NCBI RefSeq assembly: GCF_011058255.1
Contig: NZ_JAALFH010000011.1
Span: 99,205-163,204 of the forward strand
Source of the DNA: Thioalkalivibrio sp. XN8
Lineage (GTDB): Bacteria; Pseudomonadota; Gammaproteobacteria; Steroidobacterales; XN24
Reading direction: 5' to 3'
Length of the DNA stretch: 64,000 nucleotides
This document shows, one piece after another, positions 1-8,299 of the stretch. Each line of letters opens with the position of its first letter. Positions within the stretch are counted from its first letter, which is position 1. The notes beneath the pieces are model-generated. The model was not told the origin of the DNA. It was given only the letters and a program-made list of their open reading frames with translations, and searched no databases. A program made the translations under genes and the position numbers.

Positions 1-280
1 CGCTCAGCAGCGGCGTGCCGGCGTCGGACACCAGCGCCAGGTCCTCGCCCGCCAGCAGGCGCGCGACCAGCCCGGGGGCGACCCGCGATTCGTTGTGCTC
101 GTGCAGTGAAGCGAGGCGCTGCTTGATCCCGAACGCGGCCAGCAGCCGGCCGCTGTGGCGCGTGTCCTCGCAGACCACCTGCGCCACCTCGCCGAGGATG
201 CGCTGCGCGCGCGGGGACAGGTCCTCGAGGTTGCCGATCGGCGTCGCCACCACCCACAGCGTTCCCGTTGTGTTTGCCAC
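1..280 (-). CDS. rsmI: 16S rRNA (cytidine-1402-2'-O)-methyltransferase RsmI, partial
   Basis: This is the N-terminal 93 codons of RsmI, running off the left edge of the window. RsmI uses S-adenosylmethionine to 2'-O-methylate C1402 in the 16S rRNA decoding centre and belongs to the tetrapyrrole-methylase superfamily. Translating the minus strand from the GTG at 280 gives the family landmarks in order: ATPIGNLEDLS near the start, CEDTRHSGRLL near residue 40 and LVSDAGTPLLS at the edge. Full-length members have about 280-290 residues, so two thirds are missing. It is divergent from lpoA, as in E. coli. The GTG start is inferred from how close the first conserved motif lies to it. Confidence 0.93.
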   Translation of the reverse strand, partial: MANTTGTLWVVATPIGNLEDLSPRAQRILGEVAQVVCEDTRHSGRLLAAFGIKQRLASLHEHNESRVAPGLVARLLAGEDLALVSDAGTPLLS

Positions 281-286
281 TATAAT
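281..286 (+). promoter_or_regulatory. candidate -10 box for lpoA
   Basis: A perfect TATAAT lies in the rsmI/lpoA divergent gap, 40 bases before the lpoA ATG. No good -35 hexamer is seen 16-18 bases upstream, where the sequence is already inside rsmI, so this is only a candidate. Confidence 0.4.
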
Positions 287-326
287 CGCCCTTCCCCACG
301 CACCGTCCCGGCCGGATACTCGACGC

Positions 327-2048
327 ATGCTGCATCGCTCGCCCCGTCACGCGCAAACCCTGCCCCTCGCCGCGCTGCTGGCGTTGCTGCTGACGGGCTG
401 CGTGCCGGGCCTGCAGCGCGAGCCGCCTCCGGATCCCGCGGTGGTGGCACGCACAGCGCTGGCGGCCGCGCAAGACGCCCTGGCCGCAGGCCGGCCGGAA
501 GACGCCCTGCAGCAGCTGGCCGGCCTCCCGGTTGGAGCGGACGACCCGGACGCCGCAGCCATCCTCGCGCTGCGCGCGGATGCCGCTTTCGCCGCCCGGC
601 AGCCGGCCGCAGGCGTGGCGTCACTGGTCGCCCGGGAGGCGCTGCTGACGGACCCGGCACAACGCGACGCCAACCAGCGCCGCCTGTGGAACCGGATGCA
701 GGAAGCCACGGCAGCGGGGGTCGACCTGGCGACGCCGCCGGACGTCAGCCCGGAAGTCGCCGGCTGGCTCGCTCTCGGGCGGGTCGCGGCGGCCAGCCAG
801 GGCGACCTGCCGCAGTTGCGCAGCGGCCTGGAGGGCTGGCTGGCGGCCTACGGCTGGCATCCCGCCGCGAACCGCCTGGTCGCGACTTTGCTGGAGGAAT
901 ACCAGGCCCTGACCGGGTATCCGCGCCAGGTGGCCCTGCTGCTGCCGCTCAGCGGGCGGCAGGCCGCGGCCGCGGCCGCGGTGCGTGACGGTTTCGTGGC
1001 CGGCTACCTGCAGCATGAAGGCGAGGCCGAGCGGCCCGTAGTGACGACCTATGACACGGCAGCGCTGGGCGCCTTCGCCGCCTACGAGATGGCAGTGCGC
1101 GAGGGCGCCGAGTTCGTGGTCGGGCCGTTGCTCAAGAGCGACCTGGCGGAACTTGCCGGCGCCGAGCTGCCCGCCGTGCCCGGGCTGGCCCTCAACTGGG
1201 CCGACAGCGGCGCGGTGCCGGCCGGTTACCTGGCGCAGTTCGCGCTGGCCCCGGAGGAAGAGGCGGCGGCCGCGGCCGAACGCGCCCTGCTGGAAGGGCA
1301 TCGGCGTGCGCTGGTGCTCGGCCAGAACACCGACCAGGGCCAGCGGATGGCGGAAAGCTTCATCGCAGCCTTCCGCCAGGGCGGCGGCGAGGTCCTGGCC
1401 TGGCAGGTCTACGACCCGCGCAACAGTGATTTCGCCTTCCCCATCCGCGCCCTGCTGCTGCTGGAGGAGAGCGAGAACCGCTACCAGCGGGTGCAGGGGA
1501 TCCTCGGGCGGCAGGTCGAATTCGAGCCGCGCCGGCGCCACGACGCCACGCTGATTTTCCTCGCGGCCCGCTCGACCGAGGCGCAGTTGCTGCGGCCGCA
1601 GCTGCGCTTCCACTACGCCGGCGACCTGCCCGTCTACGCCACGTCGCTGGTCTACGACGCCACGCGCCGGGACAACGGCGATCTCGACGGCATCCTGTTC
1701 CCCGACATGCCGTGGCGGGTGAACCCGGACGCGGCGGATGCCATCGCGCCGTTCGACGCCTTCGGCGCCTTCGCGGTCGAGCGCAGTGGGCGCCTGTATG
1801 CCTTCGGCGCCGACGCCTACCGGCTGGTCCCGCTGGTCGTTCATGGCAACGGCGCGCTGGCGGAGGGCGTGCCGGGCCTGACGGGCGTGCTCAGCATGGA
1901 CGCCGATGGCCGGATCCGGCGGACGCTCGACTGGGGGCGGTTCGCCGGCGGCGAAGTGCGCCACGACCCCCTGCCGCCCGCCGGCGACATCGCCGCCGAT
2001 GGCGTGATCGAGCCGCCGCCCGAGACGCTCGTCCCCGGGGAGCAGTGA
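327..2048 (+). CDS. lpoA: outer-membrane lipoprotein activator of PBP1A, LpoA (LppC/YraM family)
   Basis: LpoA is an outer-membrane lipoprotein that reaches through the periplasm and stimulates the peptidoglycan synthase PBP1A. The product has 573 residues, somewhat shorter than E. coli LpoA (about 680). The ATG at 327 is chosen over an in-frame upstream start at 15 because it gives a lipoprotein signal at once: a hydrophobic stretch at residues 12-22 ending in the lipobox LLTGC with Cys25. A helical, Ala-rich TPR-like region follows. From about residue 202 ([11 protein letters not shown]) the protein takes on the periplasmic-binding-protein-like fold of the LppC domain. Its stop overlaps the start of yraN. 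Confidence 0.9.
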   Translation: MLHRSPRHAQTLPLAALLALLLTGCVPGLQREPPPDPAVVARTALAAAQDALAAGRPEDALQQLAGLPVGADDPDAAAILALRADAAFAARQPAAGVASLVAREALLTDPAQRDANQRRLWNRMQEATAAGVDLATPPDVSPEVAGWLALGRVAAASQGDLPQLRSGLEGWLAAYGWHPAANRLVATLLEEYQALTGYPRQVALLLPLSGRQAAAAAAVRDGFVAGYLQHEGEAERPVVTTYDTAALGAFAAYEMAVREGAEFVVGPLLKSDLAELAGAELPAVPGLALNWADSGAVPAGYLAQFALAPEEEAAAAAERALLEGHRRALVLGQNTDQGQRMAESFIAAFRQGGGEVLAWQVYDPRNSDFAFPIRALLLLEESENRYQRVQGILGRQVEFEPRRRHDATLIFLAARSTEAQLLRPQLRFHYAGDLPVYATSLVYDATRRDNGDLDGILFPDMPWRVNPDAADAIAPFDAFGAFAVERSGRLYAFGADAYRLVPLVVHGNGALAEGVPGLTGVLSMDADGRIRRTLDWGRFAGGEVRHDPLPPAGDIAADGVIEPPPETLVPGEQ

Positions 2049-2407
2049 GCCGCGCGCGCGGCACCGATGCCGAGGCTGCCGCCCTCCGCTATCTCGAGCG
2101 CCGCGGGCTGCGCCTGCTCGCGCGCAACTACCACTGCCGGCTGGGCGAGATCGACCTGGTGATGCAGGACGACAGCACGCTGGTATTCGTCGAGGTGCGG
2201 GCGCGAGCCGACGCCCGGCATGGCGGCGCCGCGGCCAGCGTGGGGCCGCACAAGCAGCGCCGGCTGGCGCTGGCGGCGCGACACTACCTGATGACGCATC
2301 CGCGCGCGGCGGCGCTCCCGGCCCGCTTCGACGTGGTGGCAATCTCCGGCCCCGCTGGCGAGAATGAGCCCGAGTGGATTCGCGCAGCCTTCGACTGCGC
2401 CGGTTGA
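2045..2407 (+). CDS. yraN: YraN/UPF0102 family nuclease-fold protein
   Basis: A 120-residue member of the UPF0102 family, which has a PD-(D/E)XK nuclease-like fold; its cellular role is not settled. The family signature is clear: [10 protein letters not shown] followed by [11 protein letters not shown] and the Gly/Ala run HGGAAASV, then FDVVAI near the C-terminus. The length matches the family. The GTG at 2045 is the natural start because it overlaps the lpoA stop (GTGA), which suggests translational coupling. The rsmI/lpoA/yraN order is that of E. coli, but the diaA and dolP genes that follow there are absent here. Confidence 0.9.
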   Translation: MSRARGTDAEAAALRYLERRGLRLLARNYHCRLGEIDLVMQDDSTLVFVEVRARADARHGGAAASVGPHKQRRLALAARHYLMTHPRAAALPARFDVVAISGPAGENEPEWIRAAFDCAG

Positions 2408-2416
2408 AGCCAGACC

Positions 2417-3802
2417 ATGAACGCCCGCATCGATCCCTCGCTGGCGGCGGCTCTCGCGGCCGCCGTCGGCGCCGACGGCCTCCTGACCGACCCGGCCGAC
2501 TGCTGGACCTACGGCTATGACAACAGCAAGGGCCAGGCCCTGCCCATAGCCGTGGTCCTGCCCCGCGATACTGCCGCCGTGCAGGCGGCGGTGCAGGCCT
2601 GCCGGGAGGCGCGCCGCTCGCTGACGCCCCGGGGTCGGGGCACCGGGACCACCGGCGCGGCCGTGCCCGAGGACGGCGGCGTCGTGATGTCCATGGAGCG
2701 CATGGACCGCATCCTGCGCATCGACCCGGCGAACCGCGTCGCCGTGGTGCAGCCGGGCGTCACCAACGGCGCCCTGCAGGCTGCGGCTGCGGCCAAGGGT
2801 TTTTTCTGGCCGCCCGACCCCGGTTCGGCCGACTACTGCACCGTCGGCGGCAACCTGGCCTGCAACGCGGCCGGCCCGCGGGCGCTGAAGTACGGCACGC
2901 CGCGCGAGAACACCCTCGGCCTGGAAGCGGTGACCGGCGAGGGCCGGATCATCCGCTGCGGCTGCTACACCACCAAGGGCGTGGTCGGCCTGGATCTCAC
3001 CCGGCTGTTGATCGGCTCCGAAGGCACGCTGGGCATCGTCACCGAGGCGACGCTTAAGCTCACGCCCTTGCCCGAGGCGACCGTGACCGTCCGCGCGGCC
3101 TACCGGGACATGCACGCCGCGGCGGCCGCGGTGAGCCGGCTCATGGCCCAGCCGGTGGTGCCGCGGGTCGTCGAGTTTCTCGACGGGGCCGCGCTGGCCC
3201 TGCTGCGCGCCGGCGAGCCGCTCGACCTGCCGCCCGGCGCCGGCGCCCTGCTGATGATCGAGGCCGACGGCCTGGCGGCGCAGCTGCCGCCGGCCGTGGA
3301 GGCGCTGCGCCGCGCGGCGTCAGGCGACGGCCTGGTGGAGTGGCGCGCAGCCGACGATGCGGCGGAAGCCAGGGCCCTGTGGGCCGCGCGCAAGGCGCTG
3401 TCGCCGGCGCTGCGGACGCTGGCGCCGCGGAAAATCAACGAGGACGTGGTCGTGCCGGTATCGCGCCTCGGCGAGCTTACCGACCAGCTGGCCCGGCTGG
3501 CAGAACAACACCGGGTCCGCATCGTCACCTTCGGCCATGCCGGCAACGGCAACCTGCACGTCAACGTGCTCGGCGAAGACGCCGACCTCGAGCGCATGCA
3601 GGCCTGCGTCGAGGACGTCTTCCGCGCCGTGCTGGCGCTGGGCGGCACCCTGTCCGGCGAGCATGGCGTCGGGCGCAGCAAGCGCGAGTTCGTCGCACTC
3701 GAGCTCGACGCGGAGACGCTGGCGGTGATGCGCGCGGTGAAGCGGGTGTTCGATCCGGACGGGATCCTCAACCCCGGGAAGTCGCTGCCCGATCCGGCCT
3801 GA
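2417..3802 (+). CDS. FAD-binding hydroxyacid oxidase/dehydrogenase (GlcD/D-lactate dehydrogenase family)
   Basis: A 461-residue flavoprotein of the FAD_binding_4 plus FAD-oxidase C type, a family that oxidises 2-hydroxyacids such as D-lactate, glycolate or D-2-hydroxyglutarate. The N-terminal half carries the FAD-site pattern PRGRGTGTTGAAVP (about residues 75-88) and GGNLACNAAGPRALKYG. The C-terminal half carries GHAGNGNLHVNVLGED and GGTLSGEHGVGRSKREF, which are hallmark motifs of the substrate/metal side. The ATG lies 9 bases after yraN, so the gene may share its transcript. No GlcE or GlcF partner is beside it, which favours a single-subunit enzyme. The exact substrate cannot be read from the sequence. 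Confidence 0.85.
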   Translation: MNARIDPSLAAALAAAVGADGLLTDPADCWTYGYDNSKGQALPIAVVLPRDTAAVQAAVQACREARRSLTPRGRGTGTTGAAVPEDGGVVMSMERMDRILRIDPANRVAVVQPGVTNGALQAAAAAKGFFWPPDPGSADYCTVGGNLACNAAGPRALKYGTPRENTLGLEAVTGEGRIIRCGCYTTKGVVGLDLTRLLIGSEGTLGIVTEATLKLTPLPEATVTVRAAYRDMHAAAAAVSRLMAQPVVPRVVEFLDGAALALLRAGEPLDLPPGAGALLMIEADGLAAQLPPAVEALRRAASGDGLVEWRAADDAAEARALWAARKALSPALRTLAPRKINEDVVVPVSRLGELTDQLARLAEQHRVRIVTFGHAGNGNLHVNVLGEDADLERMQACVEDVFRAVLALGGTLSGEHGVGRSKREFVALELDAETLAVMRAVKRVFDPDGILNPGKSLPDPA

Positions 3803-3921
3803 CCGCACAGCGCGCTGCACCCCCGAATCCGGCTACTCTAGCGCTGCCCCCTCGGACAGGACCTCTGGTCGCTCCGAGTCGCTCAATGGGGTACCGTACC
3901 GTCCACCACAGGGAGGTGCCG

Positions 3922-4962
3922 ATGAAGTCCCGAGCGATCCTGATCACCAGTCTTGCGCTGGCGCTTCTTAACCACGCCCAGGCAGCCGAGAGCCGGATCG
4001 GCCCGGAGATGCTGCCCCCGTTTTCCAATGCGCCGACCCTGCTGGAGAATTTCAGCTGTTATTTCGGCCCTTTCGCCAGCTATGACAGCTGGCTGGCGGG
4101 GTTCCAGGACCGCCCGAATTTCGATGTTGAAGGATTTCGGCAACGATTCCCTCAACACGTCATCGAGCAGCGCCAGTCGAGTATTGATTGCCGGGTTTTC
4201 GTCTACGAATCAGACGGCCTCTTGGTTGAGGGCGTCATGCTTAGACCAAGAAGCGATGACACGGAGAACCGCAGATTGCCCGTTGTGGTCTATAACCGCG
4301 GTGGCAATCCGCGCCGTGGACTGCTCGTCTACGGGCACATTCACTCAAAGATGATGCCGTTGGCGGAGCTGGGCTATATCGTGATCGCCAGTCAATATCG
4401 TGGCGCCCGCGCGTGGTCGAGCTCGGTCAGTGCCGTGGCCGAACTGGACCAGTTCGGGGGCGATGATGTTCATGATGTGAAGAACCTCATACCGATCATC
4501 AACGGCATGCCAGATGCAGACAGCGGCCGTATCGCCATGTACGGCGCCAGCCGTGGCGGGATGATGAGCTACCTCGCCTCGCGTGATATGCCGCAGCTCA
4601 AAGCCCTGATCGTCGAAGCCGGCGTCGCCGACCTTGAAGCAAGTCTGACGCAGCATCCAGAGATGGAGAACGTCTTCGTCAAGTTGATCCCAAATTACGC
4701 GACCGAGAAGTCTCTCCCGCTAAGGGCGCGTTCAGTGCTGCATTGGCTTGATGAGCTGCCGGGAGACCTGCCGATCCTGCTGCTGCACGGTGATCAGGAT
4801 GAGCGGGTTGAGGTCGAGCAATCGCTGTTGCTCGCCAAGGCGCTGGCCGCAGAAGAACAGCCACATCGATTGATTGTGTACCCGGGCGCCGACCATGGGT
4901 TGCAGCCACACCGCGCCGCAGCGGATGCGGAAATCGCGGCTTGGCTGGAGCAACACCTGTAA
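3922..4962 (+). CDS. secreted alpha/beta hydrolase, prolyl-oligopeptidase (S9) type
   Basis: A 346-residue serine hydrolase with a short signal peptide (hydrophobic residues 6-16, cleavage expected after AQA at about residue 21), so probably periplasmic or exported. The catalytic triad can be placed: Ser210 in YGASRGGMMS, Asp293 in HGDQDERV and His325 in GADHGLQP. This is the layout of S9 peptidases and related esterases; the substrate is unknown. The ATG follows a good ribosome site, GGGAGG. Base composition stands out: the four 60-base blocks from 4021 to 4260 are about 53-57% GC by hand count, well below the flanking genes, so horizontal acquisition is likely. It has no operon partner and ends against a structured repeat. 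Confidence 0.82.
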   Translation: MKSRAILITSLALALLNHAQAAESRIGPEMLPPFSNAPTLLENFSCYFGPFASYDSWLAGFQDRPNFDVEGFRQRFPQHVIEQRQSSIDCRVFVYESDGLLVEGVMLRPRSDDTENRRLPVVVYNRGGNPRRGLLVYGHIHSKMMPLAELGYIVIASQYRGARAWSSSVSAVAELDQFGGDDVHDVKNLIPIINGMPDADSGRIAMYGASRGGMMSYLASRDMPQLKALIVEAGVADLEASLTQHPEMENVFVKLIPNYATEKSLPLRARSVLHWLDELPGDLPILLLHGDQDERVEVEQSLLLAKALAAEEQPHRLIVYPGADHGLQPHRAAADAEIAAWLEQHL

Positions 4963-5088
4963 TTGGATGGATTGGTTCCTGCCGCCGCCGTGGCCGGCAG
5001 CCCACAGGGCCTCTGGGACTCATCGGCCCAGGTCGCCACGTACCGGGTCCGGCTCGGTGGCGTCCGCGTGCCCGCGCAGCAGCAGTAG
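4963..5088. other. non-coding gap after the hydrolase
   Basis: GC-rich sequence between the hydrolase stop and the repeat element at 5089. I see no gene, no intrinsic terminator with a T tract, and no recognisable promoter in it. Confidence 0.6.
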
Positions 5089-5182
5089 TCGCGGTGCAGC
5101 GCCGCGGGGTGTCATCCCCTCGCCGAGCGGCATAAGAATTCCAAGTGAGGCGAGGGGATGACAGCTCGCGAGCGCGGTCAGG
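5089..5182. repeat. structured intergenic repeat, copy A
   Basis: One of three copies of a repeat of about 94 bases (others at 10198 and 37455). Its core is a perfect 15-base inverted repeat, TGTCATCCCCTCGCC at 5110-5124 against its complement at 5149-5163, enclosing a 24-base loop with GAGCGGCAT. The stem is flanked upstream by a GCGG..CCGC segment and downstream by CGCGAGCGCGGTCAGG, which can itself fold. It lies between the 3' ends of the convergent hydrolase and sspB genes. No T tract follows, so it is not a classic intrinsic terminator. The layout resembles REP-type elements, but I do not recognise the family. Confidence 0.85.
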
Positions 5183-5244
5183 GGCGACGACAGCGCAGGG
5201 CGCGGACAGGTGAACGCCGACGCGGCCAGAGAGCGATGCCGAGG

Positions 5245-5664
5245 CTACTTGACCACCGACAGCTTCGGCGGCCCCTTCGGCTTGTCGTCGTCCGACCCGC
5301 CGTCCGGGCCGTCGTTGCCGGGCGGGGGGTCGCCCTCGGAGTCGGTAAAGATCATGCCCTCGCCCGACTCGCGGGCGTAGATGCCGAGCACGGCGCGGAC
5401 CGGGATACTGACGGGGAACGGCACGCCGCCGAAGCGCGCGCTGAAATCGACCGTGTCGTCGCCGAGGTGGAGGCCCTGGGTGGCGCTGGCGCCGATATTC
5501 AGCACCAGCTTGCCCTCGTGGACGTACTGCGGCGGCACGCGCACGCCCTCGACCGTGGCGTCGACCACGATATGGGGCGTCTCGTCGTTGTCCGAGATCC
5601 AGTCGACCATCGCCCTGAGCAGGTAGGGCCGGCGCGGCTTGCGCCCCTGGGTGCCGCCGCTCAG
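5245..5664 (-). CDS. sspB: ClpXP protease specificity-enhancing factor SspB
   Basis: SspB is the adaptor that delivers ssrA-tagged and other substrates to ClpXP. The body matches the family: TPHIVVDATVEGV, then FSARFGGVPFPVSIPV, and a flexible acidic tail ending in PPKLSVVK, the ClpX-docking motif. The first ATG in frame (5610) would start at MVDWISDN and delete the conserved RRPYLLRA helix, which is encoded in frame just upstream. The only near-start codon that keeps it is CTG at 5664, which overlaps the sspA stop (CTGA) and has GGAGAGGGAG about 8 bases upstream. I therefore extend the gene to 5664 (139 residues); the conservative alternative is 5245-5610. It lies downstream of sspA in the petABC-sspA operon. 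Confidence 0.85.
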   Translation of the reverse strand: MSGGTQGRKPRRPYLLRAMVDWISDNDETPHIVVDATVEGVRVPPQYVHEGKLVLNIGASATQGLHLGDDTVDFSARFGGVPFPVSIPVRAVLGIYARESGEGMIFTDSEGDPPPGNDGPDGGSDDDKPKGPPKLSVVK

Positions 5665-6260
5665 GGGCGCATCTCCCTCTCCAGCTCCGTCAGGCTGGCG
5701 CGGAAGCAGGGGCGGCTGAAGATGGTCTCGGCATACTTGATGATGTGGCGGCCGTGACTCGGCGGCAGGTCAACCTCCCAGCGGGGCAGTCGCCAGAGGA
5801 TCGGGGCGATGCTGCAGTCGACCAGCGAGAACTCGTCGCTCATGAAGAAGGGCTTGACCCCGAACAGCTCGCCGCTTGCCAGCAGGCTCTCGCGCAGGGT
5901 CTTGCGGGCCTTGTTGGCGGTGCGCTTGTCGCCGCGCTCCAGGTCGTCGACCAGCGAGTACCAGTCGCGCTCGACGTGGTAGAGCGCAAGGCGGAACCGC
6001 GCCCGGCTGACGGGATCCACCGGCATCAGCGGCGGGTGCGGGAAGCGCTCATCGAGATACTCGGCAATGATGCGCGAGTCGTAGAGCACCAGGTCCCGGT
6101 CCACCAGCGTCGGCACGCTGTTATAGGGGTTCAGCTCGATCAGGTCCTCGGGAAGACTCGAGGACTCGACGTCCACCACGTCCAGCGTAATGCCTTTCTC
6201 CGCGAGCACGATGCGAACGCGGTGGCTGTGCGGACAGGTGGGATTAGAGAAAAGCGTCAT
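5661..6260 (-). CDS. sspA: stringent starvation protein A, SspA
   Basis: SspA is a glutathione-S-transferase-fold protein that binds RNA polymerase and acts as a transcription factor under starvation and acid stress. The 199 residues show the thioredoxin-like N-domain (MTLFSNPTCPHSHRVRIVLAEKG), the conserved ESRI-like strand (LYDSRIIAEYLDERFPHPPL) and the C-terminal helical domain with DEFSLVDCSIAPILWRLP. It is predicted to be catalytically inactive as a GST, as in the family. It starts 40 bases after petC and overlaps sspB. No usable start codon lies upstream in frame before a stop, so the ATG at 6260 is secure. Confidence 0.95.
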   Translation of the reverse strand: MTLFSNPTCPHSHRVRIVLAEKGITLDVVDVESSSLPEDLIELNPYNSVPTLVDRDLVLYDSRIIAEYLDERFPHPPLMPVDPVSRARFRLALYHVERDWYSLVDDLERGDKRTANKARKTLRESLLASGELFGVKPFFMSDEFSLVDCSIAPILWRLPRWEVDLPPSHGRHIIKYAETIFSRPCFRASLTELEREMRP

Positions 6261-6300
6261 GTTGCCTCGCGTGCGGCCGAAGCCGCTTCCTGACGGAAGG

Positions 6301-7056
6301 TCATTTCACGTCCTTCCACAGCTCCTTGTAATACAGGTAGGAGAACACGAACAGGACCGCGAGGAACAGCAATACCCAGATCCCGAGCCGCTGTCGCTCG
6401 AGTTGCATCGGCTCGGCGGCCCAGCTGAGGAAAGCCGTGATATCGCGGGCGGCCTGGCTGTACTCCTCCGGGGTCATCGAGCCCGGCTCGGCCAGCTCAA
6501 AGCCTTCGAACACCTCGATACGCTCGCCGCCGGGCCCGGTTTCCTGCCGGTACACGGCTTCCTGCAGCCCCTGCAGCTGCCACAATACGTGGGGCATCGA
6601 GGTGCCTGGCAGGACCTTGTTGTTGACGCCGGTCAGCCGCGAGCCCGGATCGACGTAGAAGGACTTCAGGAAAGTGTAAATGTAGTCCTCGCCGCGGGAG
6701 CGCGCGATCAGCGTGAGGTCGGGCGGGGCCTGGCCGAACCAGCCCGCGGCATCGCGCTCGGGCATGGCGATGGTGATGGTGTCATGCAGGGAGCCGCCGG
6801 TGAACTGGAGGTTCTCCGCGACCTGCGCCTCGGTCAGCCCGAGGCCCTCGGCCAGGGTGTTGTAGCGCACATACTCCAGGGAGTGGCAGCCGAGGCAGTA
6901 GTTCATGAACAACTGCGCGCCGCGCTGCAGCGAGGGCTGGTTGCCCACGTCCGCACCAGAGTCTTCGAGCGGGAAGCCGGGGCCGGCGGCGACGGCAAGA
7001 CCGGGCGCTGCCGCCAGCAGCAGCGCCACCACGAGCATCCGGACAGGCCTAGCCAT
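6301..7056 (-). CDS. petC: ubiquinol-cytochrome c reductase, cytochrome c1 subunit
   Basis: Cytochrome c1 of the bc1 complex carries electrons from the Rieske protein to soluble cytochrome c. The 251 residues comprise a Sec signal peptide (residues 5-23), the covalent haem site C54-LG-C57-H58, a periplasmic domain with the haem-side Met region (PGTSMPHVLWQLQG) and one C-terminal membrane anchor (IWVLLFLAVLFVFSYLYY). The start overlaps the end of petB by 8 bases. It is the third gene of petABC and is followed by sspA-sspB on the same strand. Confidence 0.95.
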   Translation of the reverse strand: MARPVRMLVVALLLAAAPGLAVAAGPGFPLEDSGADVGNQPSLQRGAQLFMNYCLGCHSLEYVRYNTLAEGLGLTEAQVAENLQFTGGSLHDTITIAMPERDAAGWFGQAPPDLTLIARSRGEDYIYTFLKSFYVDPGSRLTGVNNKVLPGTSMPHVLWQLQGLQEAVYRQETGPGGERIEVFEGFELAEPGSMTPEEYSQAARDITAFLSWAAEPMQLERQRLGIWVLLFLAVLFVFSYLYYKELWKDVK

Positions 7057-8299
7057 GATAGGTCACCCTCGGAGGAGGCGTCTTCGTCTTGTCGATCTTC
7101 GAGTAGAACGGCATCAGCAGGAAGAACGCGAAATAGATGATGGCGAACACGCGCGCCAGGATCGTGTACAGGCTGGTGGCCGGCTGCAGGCCGAGCCAGC
7201 CCAGCATCACGAAGCTGATGATGAACAGGGTCAGCGCCAGCTTGAACAGCGGCCCCTTGTAGCGGATCGAACGCACCGGGCTGCGATCCAGCCAGGGCAG
7301 CAGGAACAGCATGAACATGGCAGCGCCCATGGCGAGCACCCCGCCCAGCTTGTCCGGCACCGCGCGCAGGATCGCGTAGAAGGGCGTGAAGTACCACACC
7401 GGGGCAATGTGCTCCGGCGTCTTCAGCGGGTTGGCCGGCTCGAAATTGGCATGCTCGAGGAAGTAGCCGCCCATCTCCGGCGCGAAGAACACGATGATCG
7501 CGAAGACCATGGCGAACACGACCCAGGCCGGCACGTCCTTCGCCGTGTGGTAGGGGTGGAAGGGGATGCCGTCCAGCGGCCGGCCGTCCGGGCCCTTCTT
7601 TTCCTTGATGTCGACGCCGTCCGGGTTGTTCGAGCCCACTTCGTGCAGGGCCAGGATGTGCGCCACCACCAGGCCGAGCAGCACGATGGGCAGGGCGATC
7701 ACGTGCAGCGCGAAAAAGCGGTTCAGCGTGACGTCGGAGATGAAGTAGTCGCCGCGGATGAACTCCACCAGCCCCTCGCCGATGACGGGGATAGCGCCGA
7801 ACAGCGACACGATCACCTGGGCGCCCCAGTAGGACATCTGGCCCCAGGGCAGCAGGTAGCCGAAGAAGGCCTCGGCCGACATCACCAGGTAGATGAGCAT
7901 GCCGAAGATCCAGACCAGCTCGCGCGGCTTCTGGTAGGAGCCGTACAGCAGGGCGCGGAACATGTGCAGGTACACCACGACGAAGAACATCGAGGCGCCG
8001 GTGGAGTGCATGTAGCGGATCAGCCAGCCCCACTCCACGTCGCGCATGATGTACTCGACCGAGCCGAAGGCCTCGGCCGCCGACGGCTTGTAGCTCATCG
8101 TCAGGAAGATGCCCGTGACGATCTGGATGATCAGCGCCAGCAGGGCCAGCGAGCCGAACACGTACCACCAGTTGAAGTTCTTCGGCGCGTAATACCCGGT
8201 GACGTGGTCCTCCATGAGCTGGTCCCACGGGAACCGCTTGCGGAACCAGCCGGAGAGACCGCCCCCGGTGGCGCCCTTCTTGTCAGTCGCGGCGCTCAT
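7049..8299 (-). CDS. petB: ubiquinol-cytochrome c reductase, cytochrome b subunit
   Basis: The membrane core of the bc1 complex, 416 residues with about eight transmembrane helices. The four haem ligands can be placed at His98/His112 and His199/His214. The second pair is spaced by 15 rather than the 14 of the Rhodobacter enzyme; as I recall, 15 occurs in other beta/gamma proteobacteria. The quinol-site motif reads PVWY (residues 300-303) instead of the mitochondrial PEWY. The protein starts at an ATG that shares one base with the petA stop, so the two are probably co-translated. Confidence 0.96.
   Translation of the reverse strand: MSAATDKKGATGGGLSGWFRKRFPWDQLMEDHVTGYYAPKNFNWWYVFGSLALLALIIQIVTGIFLTMSYKPSAAEAFGSVEYIMRDVEWGWLIRYMHSTGASMFFVVVYLHMFRALLYGSYQKPRELVWIFGMLIYLVMSAEAFFGYLLPWGQMSYWGAQVIVSLFGAIPVIGEGLVEFIRGDYFISDVTLNRFFALHVIALPIVLLGLVVAHILALHEVGSNNPDGVDIKEKKGPDGRPLDGIPFHPYHTAKDVPAWVVFAMVFAIIVFFAPEMGGYFLEHANFEPANPLKTPEHIAPVWYFTPFYAILRAVPDKLGGVLAMGAAMFMLFLLPWLDRSPVRSIRYKGPLFKLALTLFIISFVMLGWLGLQPATSLYTILARVFAIIYFAFFLLMPFYSKIDKTKTPPPRVTYHG

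Noticed and set aside
5245..5610. sspB with the ATG at 5610 as start.
   Set aside because: It would delete the conserved RRPYLLRA segment encoded immediately upstream in frame; the longer CTG-started form is preferred, with the ATG kept as alternative.
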